Counted from the first letter of the stretch, positions 11,901 through 24,399 are shown. The stretch is DNA of 64,000 bases from Udeniomyces pyricola (GCA_039545295.1 BCIK01000004.1:63389-127388); one strand, 5' to 3'. Made by a program: numbers and translations. The notes: generated from the letters alone by a model not told the origin.

Positions 11901-13145
11901 GGCGGGGATGACGAAGAGGAGGAGCTCGACGGTTTCTCGTTCTCTAGCAAAAGACTTTGCGAGCGATGGTTGGGTGCGTTCATCGTTGACAGATATGTCC
12001 CAATGTCATCATACATGATATCCTCAGGGCATCGGACTTGCTGACAATATTCCCTTGCTTCCCTTGACTTTGACAGACAATCTCTTCATGGTTTTATATG
12101 AGGTAAGGGTTGTCAGTCTTTGTATGTGGTTACCAATATCCCGAACCTTTCACTTATCAAGTATCGTCTCCATCATCGACAGGATTTGCGGGTCTACACT
12201 ATCTGGCGGGCTGAGATCTCGCACTTTAAAACCCAACGTTCGTTTTCTGGACTTTGCCCAAAAGCTACCTCATCTCTTGGGTGTGGACCATTGACGATGA
12301 CCCTTACCGTTACGTTCTGTTGGCTTGCTTGTTTTCACCATCAGACATGTCATATCGCAAGACTGGCACCGAGGTTCGTTTATCACCTTGTTACTGTTAA
12401 GGATGAATAAGTGTTGACTTGTCACTTGCTTGACTTGCTGGGGCCTAACTTGCTTCTGTTGTCGTGACACCTGCCTCGACTTGCATGTGGCAGTGGGAGA
12501 TCCTTGGCGATCTTGCTCTTCGGCTGAACCACAAAGAGGAGGCTAAGGACGCCTACCAGCGATGTCTCGATTCCAAGTTCTCTGCCAAGGCGTGGCAAAA
12601 GCTGCTCGAGACTTATGCTGACGAAGGCGACCTTCAAAAGAGCCTCAACGCCGCTGTTCGTTTGACAACGTACAATTATCGGTACATCTCTTTTCCTTCT
12701 TGCCATATGTGCTACGCTGAATCGTTGCAAAGAAGAAAGGATGCTAAAACTTGACGGTTTTTGTCTTACGTGTCATCAGGTGGTACACCGAATGTGGGTC
12801 ATCTTCCGGATGTTTAGAGTCCTTTGTTCTTATCGGCTCGATCCTCTGCTGAAGTTTCCCTTTTGTTGGCCTCTTCAGCGTCTTTCCCTACTGCTGTCGG
12901 GCACGAGCTTTTCAAAATCGGCCAGCTGCATGGCCACTCCAAGATTTCGTACACACTGCTCAGTATGGTACGTTTTGAAAATGATACCTCTTGTCCGGCT
13001 GTGAGTTTGATTTGTGTGCTGACTTGTCGGAGGCCTTTGGGTTGGCTGATCGCTTGGTCAGAACCTTCCGGAGGGCGTTCTTGGACTTATGCAGGGCTAT
13101 CTTCGCTGGGGGGCGACATTCCGGGTGGAGGGGTCGGACTTCTAG
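8902..13145 (+). CDS. ChAPs family protein (Bch1/Bud7-like, exomer)
   Basis: Homologue of the yeast Chs5-Arf1-binding proteins, which with Chs5 form exomer, a trans-Golgi coat that exports chitin synthase and other cargo. The CDS starts at the ATG at 8902 (MGDLFKDVPEF) and ends with the TAG at 13143-13145 after WGATFRVEGSDF. Recognisable segments in order are ELGGPDLCHVVKSTGR, an ASLAAYLNSLTFAVEEGG block, the AEIRFLQAAEALFFKGWQLG helix and several TPR-like helices (for example LKENPQSYPLLHVQCDFL). An acidic, Ser/Thr-rich insert follows (about 11400-11930). The closing part has EWEILGDLALRLNHKEEA and a family-typical C-terminus. More than a dozen exons are separated by short introns; I did not fix every junction. 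The acidic insert looks lineage-specific. Which of Bch1, Bud7 or Chs6 it corresponds to cannot be told. Confidence 0.85.
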
Positions 13146-13483
13146 GATGTCGATTGCATGGCTCGATTTGTTCCCAGAGGAGGTCGATCTTTCGTCTGAT
13201 GGTTGATGGCAGGAAAGCCAATGATCAAGCGGGTTATATATATCGTCGTTGAGACTGAGTTGGGTCAGCGTAGCGCCGCTTGAAGGTTTAAAATGATGAT
13301 ATATATGTGATGGATGATGGATGATATGCGATGGATGATATATGCCATTATCGTAAAATAGCTTAGGGACTTCCTTTTGTGCCTCCCAACGTATACAGTT
13401 ACTTGTCGCTCGCGTCTTGTCGATCTTGTAGCTTGTCGTCCATCAACGCGCTCTCACACGCGCCCACACTGCACACACACACC

Positions 13484-13527
<44 letters not shown>

Positions 13528-13651
13528 TACCCCCTCTCTCGTGCTCAATCTAGTATCACAATAGCACTAGTCGCCTAAACCGATTGAATTGAACCCCCCC
13601 TCCCCCCCCCACACACACACCGTCCGCCTGGCCTGCTTTCCTCCCCTCCCA
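13146..13651. other. tandem intergenic region, CA- and C-rich
   Basis: 506 bases between the ChAPs gene and the kinase gene. It contains GATGATATATG-like repeats near 13293-13345, a CA/CATACA microsatellite (13471-13530) and C-rich runs just before the kinase start. No ORF is supported. Confidence 0.5.
13471..13530. repeat. (CA)n / (CATACA)n microsatellite
   Basis: About 60 bases of CACACA and ACATAC units upstream of the kinase gene, followed at about 13593-13618 by C-runs and a second short CA run. A simple repeat in promoter or 5' UTR position. Confidence 0.85.
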
Positions 13652-16600
13652 ATGAACGACTCGCTCGAGGAAGGGGAACTCCAAGAGTTTGGAATGGTCA
13701 GTTCGGGCCATCTGTTCAAGTGCAATGTGCACTAACGGTTAGGATCTGGTACAACCTCGGCTTGAAGCTCTACAGAGTCCCCATGTTCTCATCTCTGCCC
13801 GGGGAGAGTTCCACTCATCCAACAGACACACCCGTCCAACCTTGTGGGAGAACTCGTAGGAAGACGTGGGGCTGATTGTCAGTCTATCCCTTCCTTCTGC
13901 AGGAGCTGCCCCCGACGCACTACACTCGGCCTCGGAAGCCTGCTCGAAGCGCACTTGCAACGTCCCCCTCTTCCACTGCGTCGTCGTCCGTTTCCAAGCC
14001 GAAATCTCTCAAAGACATGTTCGAGGTCGTACAGAAGAAGGAGATCCCTAAAACCTTCTCCACCAAGGGTCCAGCAGCCCAAACCCCCACCACCACCTCT
14101 TCGATGCCCAAGGATCCTGCTTCTCAATCCGCAAACCGACCCTCGCAACCCATACCGTTACCTATACTCCACGCTGTCCCTACGCCTGCCCCTGTCCTTT
14201 CCCCTACTCCTGCCTCTGCTCCTGCTCCTGCTCCTGCTGTTCCCACTCTTCTCCCTACCCGACACATTCCGCAGCCGACCCCTTCATCTCTTCCTCCTCT
14301 CCCGCCTGGACTTCCCGCTAAGCCCAAGCTCTCGCGGGAGGTTGCCGGAAGCATCAACGCGCCGGTTATCAAACACGAGTCGGCTCTGAGCGAGGTAGCT
14401 GCAAGTTCGCGACCTGGCTTCATCAAACGACCACATAACCACGACGTCAAGCCGCATGACAAACCGCATCAGGCTCCAGTCGGTGAAGCCAAGGTTGACC
14501 ACGCGATCGTAGAGTCTGTCGGCACCGGGCCAGACGAAGACAAGAAACTGAGGAACGAGCGAGTGCTCGATTCGACCCGCGAGGAGGCAAATAGCCGGCG
14601 TGATCTTGGACCTCACGTAAGAAATCGATCTGATACTCAAACTCGCGAAGGCGTTAACGATATCGCTTGGCGAAGGAGAGATGTGGAGCAGGAGACGTGG
14701 AATAGATCGCGCGAGGCTGTAGGCGAGTCTGTCAGACGGCGGGACGATCGACGCGAGCCAGCTTCACGCTCGTATGACCACCGCAATGATCGTGAGGCGG
14801 ATTATTATCGAAGTCAGGACAGAGAGCGGAATCAAGAGCGAAGCCAGGAAAGGGATAGATGTACTCAATACCGCGACAACGAACACCGCCGTCCACCCGT
14901 CCAGCGCCATGATGACCGCAATTCTCGCCGCCACACTGACCATCATCCTCATCGTGGACCTATCGTTCGAGCTCAAGATAGCTACAATCCACCTCAATCC
15001 GATGACGAGCATGAGGAAGGAGAATTCCTCTTTCGCGATCGACATCGCCGCTCGTCTGGCTCGTCAACGAGGCGTAGAGCTGATCCTGAGGAGGATCATC
15101 GAAGGGATTCGGAGAGAGACTCGGAATGGTCTGTCCAGCGGGAAAGAGACGATCGACATGCCGGGTGGGTTGAAAGAGATCGACGTCCAAGGTCACGTTC
15201 TCCGTCGAACCGATCAAAAAGATCTCCGTCTCCTCTGCCTCGTCAGCAAGATGTCTTGTTACATTCCGATGCCTCTCGTCCATACCAATCTCACACAGCT
15301 CAAACCACGTCGCATACGTCCACTTCCGTGCCGTCATCATCTTCCACCGCTCTTGCATCGACCTCCACTTCATCATCCAGCATTAAGGCTATACCCCAAC
15401 CTCACTCTTCGACAACTTCCTCCACTACCCTCCCAGCATCAACTTCTGACCTTGCACTTCCTACGTTTGGCAATGGTACGACTTCGACGACTGCAGAAAT
15501 GGCCGAGCGCTCGGAGGCACAACTTACCGACATCATCGCGTCTCCCTTCTGCCCACCCCCACCACCACCGGGATCTCCGCCACCACTCCCACCCCCTGGC
15601 GGGTCACGAGACCCTTCTCTTGCGCCCTCGAATCGAACTGATGTTGCACCGCCTCCACCGCTAGCTCAAGATACTCCTTCCATGGTCCCAGCTCCTCCCT
15701 CGGCTGACGCCACTCGACATGGTCACAGGTCGTCGAAATCCGCCTCGCACCGATTAGACAAACCGCGTCCGCCCAAGTCTAGAACGGTTCAAGAAGAGAC
15801 TGAAGCATACGGCGTATCATTCAGTGGAACTAGCAGTCACCACAAGTACCCGATCGCTGGCAAGCTTGGCGAGGGAACCTTTGGGTGCGTCAATATCATC
15901 GTCTGTCATGTGAGAAGACAGGTCAGGAAAGCATCATAAATTGATACGTATCACTTTTCTGTTCATTGGTTTTTATATATAACCTTTCGACATCTTATCC
16001 TCGTATAGCGAGGTACACAAGTCAACCTGCACCGAGACGGGTCGCGTCGTCGCCCTCAAGCGGATTCTCGTTCACTCGGAGAATGATGGAGTACGTTCAT
16101 CGCAGATACCTAGTGACAGTGTAACGATACACCCGTGCTGATAGATTTTTGGGTATTGCTTTGGATGGACACAGGTGCCAATCACCACGATACGAGAGAT
16201 CAAGCTCCTCAAGGCGCTATCCCACATCAACGTCGTTCCGGTCCTCGACATGGTTCTCGTCAAAGGTGCGCTTCGATCGCTAACTTGACGTGACCGACGC
16301 CATACGTGTCAGTTTCGTCAGCGATATGTCAAGCTGATGAATTGAACGTTGTTTATGGCCTTTCAGGTGACGAGACGAACAACCACCGTGGCAAGATTTA
16401 CATGGTGTTCCCATTCATGGATCACGATCTTGCGGGCCTTATCGAGAACCCTGACGTCAAGTTCTCGGTCAAGCAAATCAAGCTCTACTCGAAGCAGCTC
16501 CTCCGGGGCACGGCATACCTTCATGCTGTCCGTGTTGGTTTCCTCTGCAATCGGTTCGGTTGGATGTGTGTCTAGCTACTCACCTGCTTGAACTTGGATT

Positions 16601-18226
16601 TTCATTGTTTCCAGAACTCCATCCTTCATCGAGACATGAAGTCGGCCAACCTTCTTATCAACAACGAAGGTGTCCTCAAGATTGCCGACTTTGGTCTCGC
16701 TCGAACGTTCAGCTCGAGCTCTTCTCGGGGCGGAGGTGCTAGTGTTGACGGAGGACGAGAGTACACCAACATGGTCGTCACCCGATGGTATCGCCCGCCC
16801 GAGTTGCTCATCGGTTTGACCAGATACGGACCAAGTATCGACCTCTGGGGCGTAGGGTACGTCCAACAAACTTTGTCTTTTTCTTTTTCTTCTTTTTCTT
16901 CTCTCTCTCTTTCTTGATTCGATTCCCTGCAAGGATCTGCGCACTGAGCACTATCTTTTCTGATGCGCTGTATCGGTTGGCTTCAATCGGTTTGTGTCTT
17001 CAGATGCGTCATTGCAGAGATGTTTTTTGGCCGACCGATCATGCAAGGCGAGTCGGACGAGGCCCAACTTCAACACATCTGGAAGCTTTGCGGCACGCCA
17101 AAGGGACGCGAGCTTCCTGGTTGGAATCGTGTACCGAATTGCGACCACCGCGAGTCCGAGAGAAAACTCGTCACCCATTTCAAGCAGTAAGTCGTGCAAA
17201 AGTCGATCGTTCTAGCCGACGACAATGACTGTCATGATCGGAATGCTGATGATTGTGTGGGATACATGGATAACAATTCAGGCACGGGCACGAGTTCGTC
17301 GACCTGCTTGATAAGATGCTTCTTCTCGACCCTGAGAAACGAATCTCGGCCATGGAGGCTCTAGAGCACGATTGGTTTTGGACAGCGCCACTCGCTGCCA
17401 AAGTTGGAGAGTGAGTCATCATGACATTACGATCTATTTCAGTTATCGTTGAGTTGCATTCTGTGGACGATTGACTGACGTTTGTTTCTACATCATCAGG
17501 CTCGCCGACTATGCTTCGTCGCATGAGTTTACACGCAAAAAGAAAGTCGTACCGCCGCCGGCGATGGTTGCCCCTTCCATGATGATGCCGCTTGTGCAGC
17601 CGCCGTTTGGGGGTCCTCGACTCGGAAGCTTCTTGCCTCCGCCTCAAGCGCCGGTCCCTCACGGTCAACCATCGGTTTACCCTCCTCCACACATGGCACC
17701 TCAGCCCGTTTGGCCATCACAGCAAATGTACCCCCCTCCAGGTGCCTTTCATCCTCAACCACAAGCCACATTCAACTCGATGCCTTACATGCAGCCTCAA
17801 CAGCAGCAAATGCAGCAGCAGCAGCAGCAAATGCAGCAGCAACATCAACCTCACCAACAACCTTTCAATCCTTTTCCGTCACATCCATCCGGTTTTCCAT
17901 ATCCCAATCAACATCCCGCTGGTATGTATCGCCAACCTCCTTCTCAGCCTCAGCCACCTCTCAGTTACAACGGTCTACAACACCTGCCTCCCCGAGCCGG
18001 CTATCCGACGCAACCGACTGTCCCCACAGCTCCACCCTCGTTCCGTCCAGCGCATCGCTCCAACATCGCCAAGGGACCCCCTCCGGGCTTCATAAAAAAC
18101 GCTGCTGGAATCCAACCTATGCCTGGAGCAAGTCGGCCCAGGGATAACGACGATGATCATGGACGTGACGGCAGCGTAAAGCGACCTCGGACCGAGCCGG
18201 GCGTAGAAGGGGGTCTGCCGTATTAG
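13652..18226 (+). CDS. BUR1/CDK9-type cyclin-dependent kinase
   Basis: Cyclin-dependent Ser/Thr kinase of the Bur1/Sgv1 (P-TEFb CDK9) class, which phosphorylates RNA polymerase II and elongation factors. A long disordered N-terminal region (Ser/Pro, then Arg/Asp/His-rich, about 13900-15800) precedes the kinase domain. Visible motifs are the GEGTFG loop, VALKR lysine, [11 protein letters not shown] (PSTAIRE-helix variant), [15 protein letters not shown] and the T-loop block [14 protein letters not shown]. The closing [18 protein letters not shown] and LPGWNRVP are Bur1-like. The C-terminal tail is Pro/Gln-rich with a poly-Gln run. The stop is the TAG at 18224-18226. The first exon ([14 protein letters not shown]) is plausible, but its junction with the 13.9-kb exon does not keep phase with the most obvious splice sites, so the N-terminus is uncertain. 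CTK1/CDK12 is the main alternative. Confidence 0.85.
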
Positions 18227-18950
18227 TATTTTTGAAGGGGGAGGGGGGGGGGAAGAGAGAGAAGGGGGNGGTGGGGGCGGTACACCTTTGTAATCATGCC
18301 GGAGAACTTGAAGTCCTGTTTAGATCCGGGCTCAGGCGCTCTCAAGCTCTCAAGAGGTTGAATCTCCGATGTTTGTTTTCTATTTCCTAGGAGCCATTAG
18401 TGGGACACATCATGCATCTGTGATTCATTTTATTAAGTCCAAACGAGGGGTTCTGAGTCTTGGACAGGATGTGATGGTGCTCCGGGCGAGTCTTTGGCTG
18501 AGATATGCAAGAAAGGCCAATCTGGAATCAGCTTCCTTTCGGCATCGTCAACACTCTGGCTCCCTGCGAAAGATCGCATGACACTGTTGGCGCAATATGA
18601 CGCATCTTTGGCACTATGAGATCCAAACGGTGATGCCATGGCTAAAAAGATAGGCAGAGGATTGGCATTTTTGTGGACATCAATCCGCCGATTTGGCACT
18701 TGAATCGCGATCTAATTATGATAACTCTGAAGCGCGCCAACCGTGACACGCAATCTTTCGCAGGGACTCCAGAGCAAATACAAGAAGAAGAAGAAAAAGA
18801 AAAAAAAAGGTGACTGACTGGGCTTATCATCAGGAACGATCGTCTTTGCCGCTTGAGACTGTTCGGAGTTGACGGCTGCAATTTCAGAAAAGAAAGAGAA
18901 GTAGAACAGAGAGCGATGGGTAATCAGTTTCCCTTCAATCTCGTCAGCAT
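18227..18950. other. convergent intergenic region with G-rich run and ambiguous base
   Basis: 724 bases between the 3' ends of the kinase and NYN-like genes. It opens with a G-rich homopolymer-like stretch (about 18236-18280) that contains the window's one ambiguous base, an N at 18269. An A-rich run lies near 18786-18810. Nothing else is recognised. Confidence 0.5.
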
Positions 18951-20927
18951 TCAAGCTTCATGAGCATACGTAGAATGTAATGATGACCGACCAGGTTTAC
19001 TAGTCACAGGCGAAGCTTTCGATTGGGTCGCGATCTTTTGAGGCGGCTCGTCCGACGAGACATCATCACCCATTAACGGCCCAAGCAAAGTCGCTCGCTT
19101 GTTTGCATCATGGTATTGGATCCAATTGTTCTTGATGGCCTTTTTGAAGAGGGGGATGATCTGGGCTAATGGTATTTCCAAGGCGAGGATGCCAGCGACC
19201 ATTCCCGTGTCGACTGTATTCGAGGATGTGAGACGTTGCACCGCGACCAAGACGTTGGCCAACGCCTGCAGTTTCGGATCTTCGACTGAGGCGGTGAGGG
19301 AAAGTGGAGCGATGGGTAAGGTTGCAAGGTGCATTGAACCGGCGGAGAGAGGGAGTAGTCTCCATTTGGTGCTATCATAGAGTTTGGGATGCTTCATGGC
19401 GTAGAGGGTGTAATGCTTAATAATTTCAGTAGCAATTGGCTCGCTACGCATAGATTTGGACGTCATGTTTTGGATATCGTCGCTAGCGTATAGCGAAAGA
19501 ATGCGGTTGATGAGGGCTCGATTGTCTTTTGTGATGGGGTAGAGAAGCGGGAGGAGATCAAATAGTCGTTTAAGCGGAGCGGGAGAGAACTTCGGGAGAG
19601 TCGGGGGAGCGGCTGGGGCGTCTTTTTCTATGGTTGTCTGCTCCTTCTTGACGAGTGCCGAACCTGGAGACAATATGCGGCTGTTTATAGGTGACGGGTC
19701 TTGAGACGGTATGCGGCTCTTCGCAATGTTGATGAGGTTCCCCGTAGGAGGACTAGAAACGACGTTTGACGACAGTTTGCGCACGTTTGGTCCCAGTAGG
19801 CCCCTGGGGAATATCTTGTTGACGTCGTAATAATTGGTAGCTGTAGTGAGCTTCGAAGGGCTTCCGGAAGGTGAAGGCAGAAGAGCCTCTGTTGACGCGA
19901 TGATAGTGACCTTGACGCCTCTAAAGGACCGAGCAACGAGGTCAGCTTCCATGGATTTCCTCCCGGTCCCCCAGCGCGCCCCCCCAGCCCAAGATACAAA
20001 GGACCAAATTGAGGCTTACCTGTTGATCAGGTCGCTCAACATGTTCATATGGTCAGGGTCATTCGTCCTGAGCGCGATTGACGCAACCAAAGCAACACAT
20101 GACATCAGCAATCACGGCACGGTCGTATCAAAGGGCATAGTTAGTGGCAAAACAAGCGCATCATCATACTCACACGCATATCAGCCGGATTTCGGATAAC
20201 TTTGGATCGAAATCGTTGATGAATGTCCATATTCGGCTGATGAGTTGCAAATCTAGGGAAGCAGAATGCGTAGTCATTGTCGTTAGGGGAAGAAGAAGTG
20301 CGCAGACCTCACCACGAACGACTGATCAGACTCACCACATTCTCTCACGCTGTGTACACAGGTGAAGATACGCGTATCAGCCACTAAAATGGTTTGTTGG
20401 TTTGATGGGGAAGATGCTAGATGAGGTAGCCGAGCCCGAGCCCGCAGGGAGCTCAAGAAGGGCATAGGTCCAATCGACTCACGCTTTTCTGTCACTGAAC
20501 GGAACGAGCGAGATACCAACAGCTCGATAGCCATCATGCTGAGTTATTTGACTTGCGGCTTCTGTGTAAGGTGGGGAGAATGGTATGGACAACGGTTCAG
20601 TCAATTGTAGGGTTTGATTGATATGCCAGACGGTGGTGGTAGTTGAGGGTTGCACTGACGGGGGATGAATTGCACAAACTGGCGTATGCTTCCCCTGTCA
20701 TGAAGACCAATAGATCTAAAAGCCTTTGCGAGCTGAGAAATGGAGACATGGGATGGGACGACGTCGGGGTTGATGAAGATGCCGGTAGGGATGTAGTGAG
20801 GGGCATGGCGCTCGACCGATCCCAACTGAGGTAGGGCTACCGGAGGATAAGGGAGCTGTACGAAGGATCTTTTGGAAAGACAGCGCGCTTGGCAAAGAAC
20901 GGCTCTGGCGGATGTTTGGATGGGCAT
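18951..20927 (-). CDS. NYN-like (PIN-fold) protein, possible mitochondrial presequence
   Basis: The ATG at 20927 opens an Arg/Ser/Ala-rich, acid-poor leader (MPIQTSARAVLCQARCLSKR) typical of a mitochondrial targeting peptide. It continues as YIPTGIFINPDVVPSHVSIS. Later exons give HDGYRAVGISLVPFSDRK, ILVADTRIF, a helix LQLISRIWTFINDF and a strand-turn SEIRLICVTNDPDHMNML leading to INRGVKVTIIAS. That order resembles NYN domains of the MARF1 type: an opening Asp, then a late hydrophobic strand with Asp residues, then 'G-x-x-V-x-x-I'. The long last exon (19920-18951) has a helical region possibly like OST-HTH/LOTUS and a low-complexity end. One internal junction (around 20400-20480) does not phase cleanly, so the model is partial. 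The family call is by pattern only; it may be wrong. Confidence 0.45.
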
Positions 20928-21320
20928 GAATGCGATGTGATGGATGAATTGGTTTGAATGATGGGTATATGCGTATTGGATGATGGTGAAGGGGATAGCT
21001 AAAGGGAGGCCGAGGACGAGTCCAGGCAGGGCGTGAGGTTATGAAGTTGTAAGCTGTAAGGGGAAGTAATAATTCTAATAAGGGAGCTGTTTCTTGGAAT
21101 CGATCGATGACGGCGAATTTTGTTTAATTTCGGCCGATCTTGGCTGCGTTTGGTCCAACGTGAGATCCTTTTTGACGACATTTGGTTGTACTCATGCGGA
21201 CTGATCGAGGGATTTCTAGCTGTCACGTCAAGTCACGTCTCATGTTTTGCTCACCACTGCACCACCACTGCACAACTCACTGCCCCACATATCATCATCA
21301 CCATCATCATTCAACCAGCC
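20928..21320. other. divergent promoter region, NYN-like gene / URA3
   Basis: 393 bases between two divergent start codons. The last part before URA3 is rich in CACCACTGC and CATCATCAC units. No defined element can be assigned. Confidence 0.45.
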
Positions 21321-22359
21321 ATGTCAACGTCCTCAGCTCGTACCCTTACCTACGCCGACCGTCTTCCCCGACACACCAACAAGTGTGCCCGAGACCTGCT
21401 CGAAATCATGGACCGCAAGAAGACCAACCTGTGTGTCTCTGTCGACGTGACGACCAAGGCCCAACTGTTGCAAATTGTTCGAGCTGTCGGTGCTAGTTGC
21501 TGTTCTGTCAAGGTTGGTTTCCTCCTCAGCCAGCCGTGCGTTTCTTCAGAGTCAGCCTACTGTGTTTCCGCTGCGCTGGGTGGGCTGACCCGTGTTTCCT
21601 CCCCCTTTCCACCTAGACGCATATCGACATTATCTCAGACTTTGACCATGACCTTGTCGAGCAACTCGTCAAGCTCAGCTCCGAACTTGACTTTCAAATC
21701 TTTGAGGACCGCAAGTTTGCCGACATTGGTGCGTTGCCCTGGTCCAACACCAAAGGGCTGATGGAGGGCAAGGGGAAATTGACGCCTAGCTCCTTCGGGC
21801 TGAGCTTGCTTCTCCTTTGGCCCTCACGAAATCAGGCAACACCGTCTCCCTTCAGTACTCCTCTGGCTCGCACAAGATTGCCTCCTGGGCCCACATGACC
21901 AACGCCCACCCTTTGCCAGGAGACGGCATCGTCACTGGTCTCGCCTCAGTTGGTCTTCCCCTCGACCGTGGACTCCTCCTTCTGGCCGAAATGTCGTCAA
22001 AGGGCTCCCTCGCTACCGGAGGGTACACCCTTGAGGCCGTAAAGATGGCTCGCCGACACCGAGACTTCGTCGTCGGTTTCATTGCCCAACAGCGAGTCGA
22101 CGAGCTTGATGCCACCGATCGGCTTGACGATGAGGACTTCCTTGTCCTCACTCCAGGCATTGGCCTTGGCGTCAAAGGCGACAAGATGGGTCAGCAGTAC
22201 AGATCCCCGAGGGAGGCTGTCTTGGAGAGCGGTTCCGACGTCATTATTGTCGGAAGGGGCATCTACGGTGGTGCCGGAGAGGAGGAGTGGAAGGCCGAGG
22301 CCGAGAGGTACCGGGCCGAAGGCTGGAAGGCGTATGAGGAGCGAGTTGGCAGCACGTGA
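21321..22359 (+). CDS. URA3: orotidine 5'-phosphate decarboxylase
   Basis: Catalyses the last step of de novo UMP synthesis, decarboxylation of orotidine monophosphate, in the cytosol. Three exons join in phase: 21321-21512, 21617-21728, 21836-22359 (275 residues, normal for a fungal enzyme). The N-terminus has the fungal TYADR and CVSVDV blocks. The catalytic Asp-Lys-Asp segment is in exon 2 ([10 protein letters not shown], with the glycine completed across intron 2). The later barrel strands ([16 protein letters not shown] [23 protein letters not shown]) and the phosphate-binding [11 protein letters not shown] are all intact. The start is the only ATG before TYADR. Nothing suggests a pseudogene. 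Confidence 0.97.
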
Positions 22360-22596
22360 TAGAAATGCGCCTTTTTCATTTGTCGTCTTCTCCCTTGCCT
22401 TGTCCTTTTTCATGATATTTACAATTTACACGACGCCATTTTGCTCAATCACTACGACGAGATTAACAAGAATTGACCCAAGAAGGTCGCTCCGGGACCC
22501 GGTGCGTCGCGCACATCAATTTCCTCTTAACTGAATGGGTCAACGACGGACAGGTCTCCTCAATGCTCTCGCTCAGTGCGATACAGATGACACATG
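22360..22596. other. convergent 3' region, URA3 / SURF1
   Basis: 237 bases separating two convergent stop codons. It presumably holds both 3' UTRs. Nothing else is seen. Confidence 0.5.
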
Positions 22597-23981
22597 TCAT
22601 CTACCCATGCGTCCAATCCTAACCTTGGGTGTGCGACCGATCTTGAACACCTTCCACCAGAGCGCTGATGTAGCGATAGCGATCGAGAACCAAGTCAGGA
22701 TGTAGACGCCGTGCTGGTTCCGGAGCTCGACCCTTGCCGGTCGCCCCACAGGGATGCCTCGCGAGGTCAAAGCTTCTCGAGGGGCTTCGCCGTCTGTTGA
22801 GGGAGGAAAGGAAAGGGCGCCCACGTATACGACGAGGCGGATAAGTTGGACATTTCTCGTGATGGAGGCCGAGACAGAGAGCGAGGTAGAAAGCCATGGA
22901 GGTAACATACCATAGACTGCCTCGCACAGGACCGGCTGGACTTGTCCTACCTCGGGCGTGGAGTAGTACTCGGCAAACGAGCCGACATCGGTCCAGTACC
23001 ATTGTTTCTTCTCAGGCTCGTTCTCAGGCGTCCAGATGGTTGGCTTCTTGCCCTTCTTGGTCTGCGCGATCGAGCCACTGCCCTCGGTCCTCATCATGCC
23101 TTCAAGATCGATCTCGCCCGACGGGATATGAATCGCGCTTGGACCAGCCTTTGCCACAGCCTCTGTCAGGAATCCAAGGTTTACCAGGATAGGCGGTGGA
23201 GATGGAGATGAGGGATCCTCGGATGTTCGGACAAACGGTAAGATGAGGTGGAAGCCTCCCTCACCCTCGTAGACTCGAGGACCAATCAGAACAGGGGCCG
23301 GTTGCCCGGAGGTCGAGAACGGAAGAAAATGACCTCGAATGAGCACCTTGCGCCAGTTATACTGGGAAAGGTTGTCCATGCTGTTATGGAAGGTCAAATA
23401 AGGGGGGGGGGTTACGTGTCAGATACAGAACAAGAGAAGATCGACGCAGTTGAACCAGTCTCCTCTGGCCGACGACGGGGTATGTCCTGTTCTTAGCTCC
23501 ACCCAAAAACGCACTCAAGGACTTCTGGAAGCCGCATAGGCGCACGTAGAAGGTTCATTTCGAGGTCGTCGATGAGTTCAAGCTTCCACTTGAGCCTCTG
23601 GATCTGCCAATAGCCAAGCCATGCGCAAAAGATTGGGACGGCGGCGAGAAAGATGAGTGGGATGGTGTAATCGGATTCCTTCTTGGTCGGTGGCGATTGG
23701 CGAGGGTAGTAGTCTGAGTCGGAAGAGTACACGCGACGTGAGGGCAATGCAGTCGAGAGAGGGCTGAAGGCGGAGAGTCGAGGGAAGACGGGTGAGGGTG
23801 AAGATGAAGAAGTGACGACCGAGGCGAGAGGAGGGACTCGACAGGTTGACGGACGAGAGGCCAAGCGAAGAGCTGAGTTTGAAGTATGAAGGGATCTAGT
23901 TGAGAATGAGGTTGGGCATAAGGCTGATGAGGGATACGATAGGCGGAAGAGACAGCTGGGGAGAGTCAAGCGAGGGGGCAT
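22597..23981 (-). CDS. SHY1: SURF1/Shy1 cytochrome c oxidase assembly factor
   Basis: Inner-mitochondrial-membrane protein that helps insert heme a and assemble subunit 1 of complex IV. Two exons, 23981-23515 and 23380-22597, join in phase (416 residues). The leader is Ser/Arg-rich and acid-poor, as for a mitochondrial presequence. The first membrane segment is TIPLIFLAAVPIFCAWLGYW followed by QIQRLKWK, the family's Q-x-x-R-x-x-W-K signature. After the intron come YNWRKVLIRGHF, LIGPRVYEGEGGFH and ILVNLGF (the 'G...VNRGW'-like strand). The C-terminal block GIPVGRPARVELRNQHGVYI and TWFSIAIATSALW form the second membrane span. Length and topology fit SURF1. The first ATG with a presequence was taken as start. 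Confidence 0.92.
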
Positions 23982-24399
23982 GGTGTGGGTGATGGGCGAG
24001 GTTGGACGAGGTTAGGCAAGCAGCCAGGACAGTGTACGTGTATATTGTTGTATATATGTATATATGTACATGTTATATACGTGAGAATCAACTACGTATA
24101 TAGTCATTCAATATCCATGTTGGATCAGCTGTCGCATGAGAACTAAGTCATCACGTGTCGAGTCAAATTCAATCAAATATTCAATCGGGCGCTGACTCAT
24201 CATGGCCGTATTCTTCGTGCAGACTTTAACAAACGCGCGCCCAAACACGATCGATCATGGCTATAAAACCCCAGCAGCCGACGGTTCAACATGTTTTTTT
24301 TTTTTTTTTTTTCAACGAAGCGAAACGTTTATAACAAGGTCGAGAGAGGTCCATCGAGAGTCGCCAGCGACTCAGAATCTACGATCAATCGTCACCCCG
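23982..24399. other. tandem intergenic region with T-run
   Basis: 418 bases between SURF1 (5' end) and the desaturase (3' end). It includes an AT-rich segment (about 24038-24080) and a run of 19 T (24294-24312). No gene is seen. Confidence 0.5.

Noticed and set aside
14774..15664. 296-codon frame within the kinase N-terminal region
   Set aside because: It is the +2 frame of the long kinase exon. The kinase frame connects to the catalytic domain.
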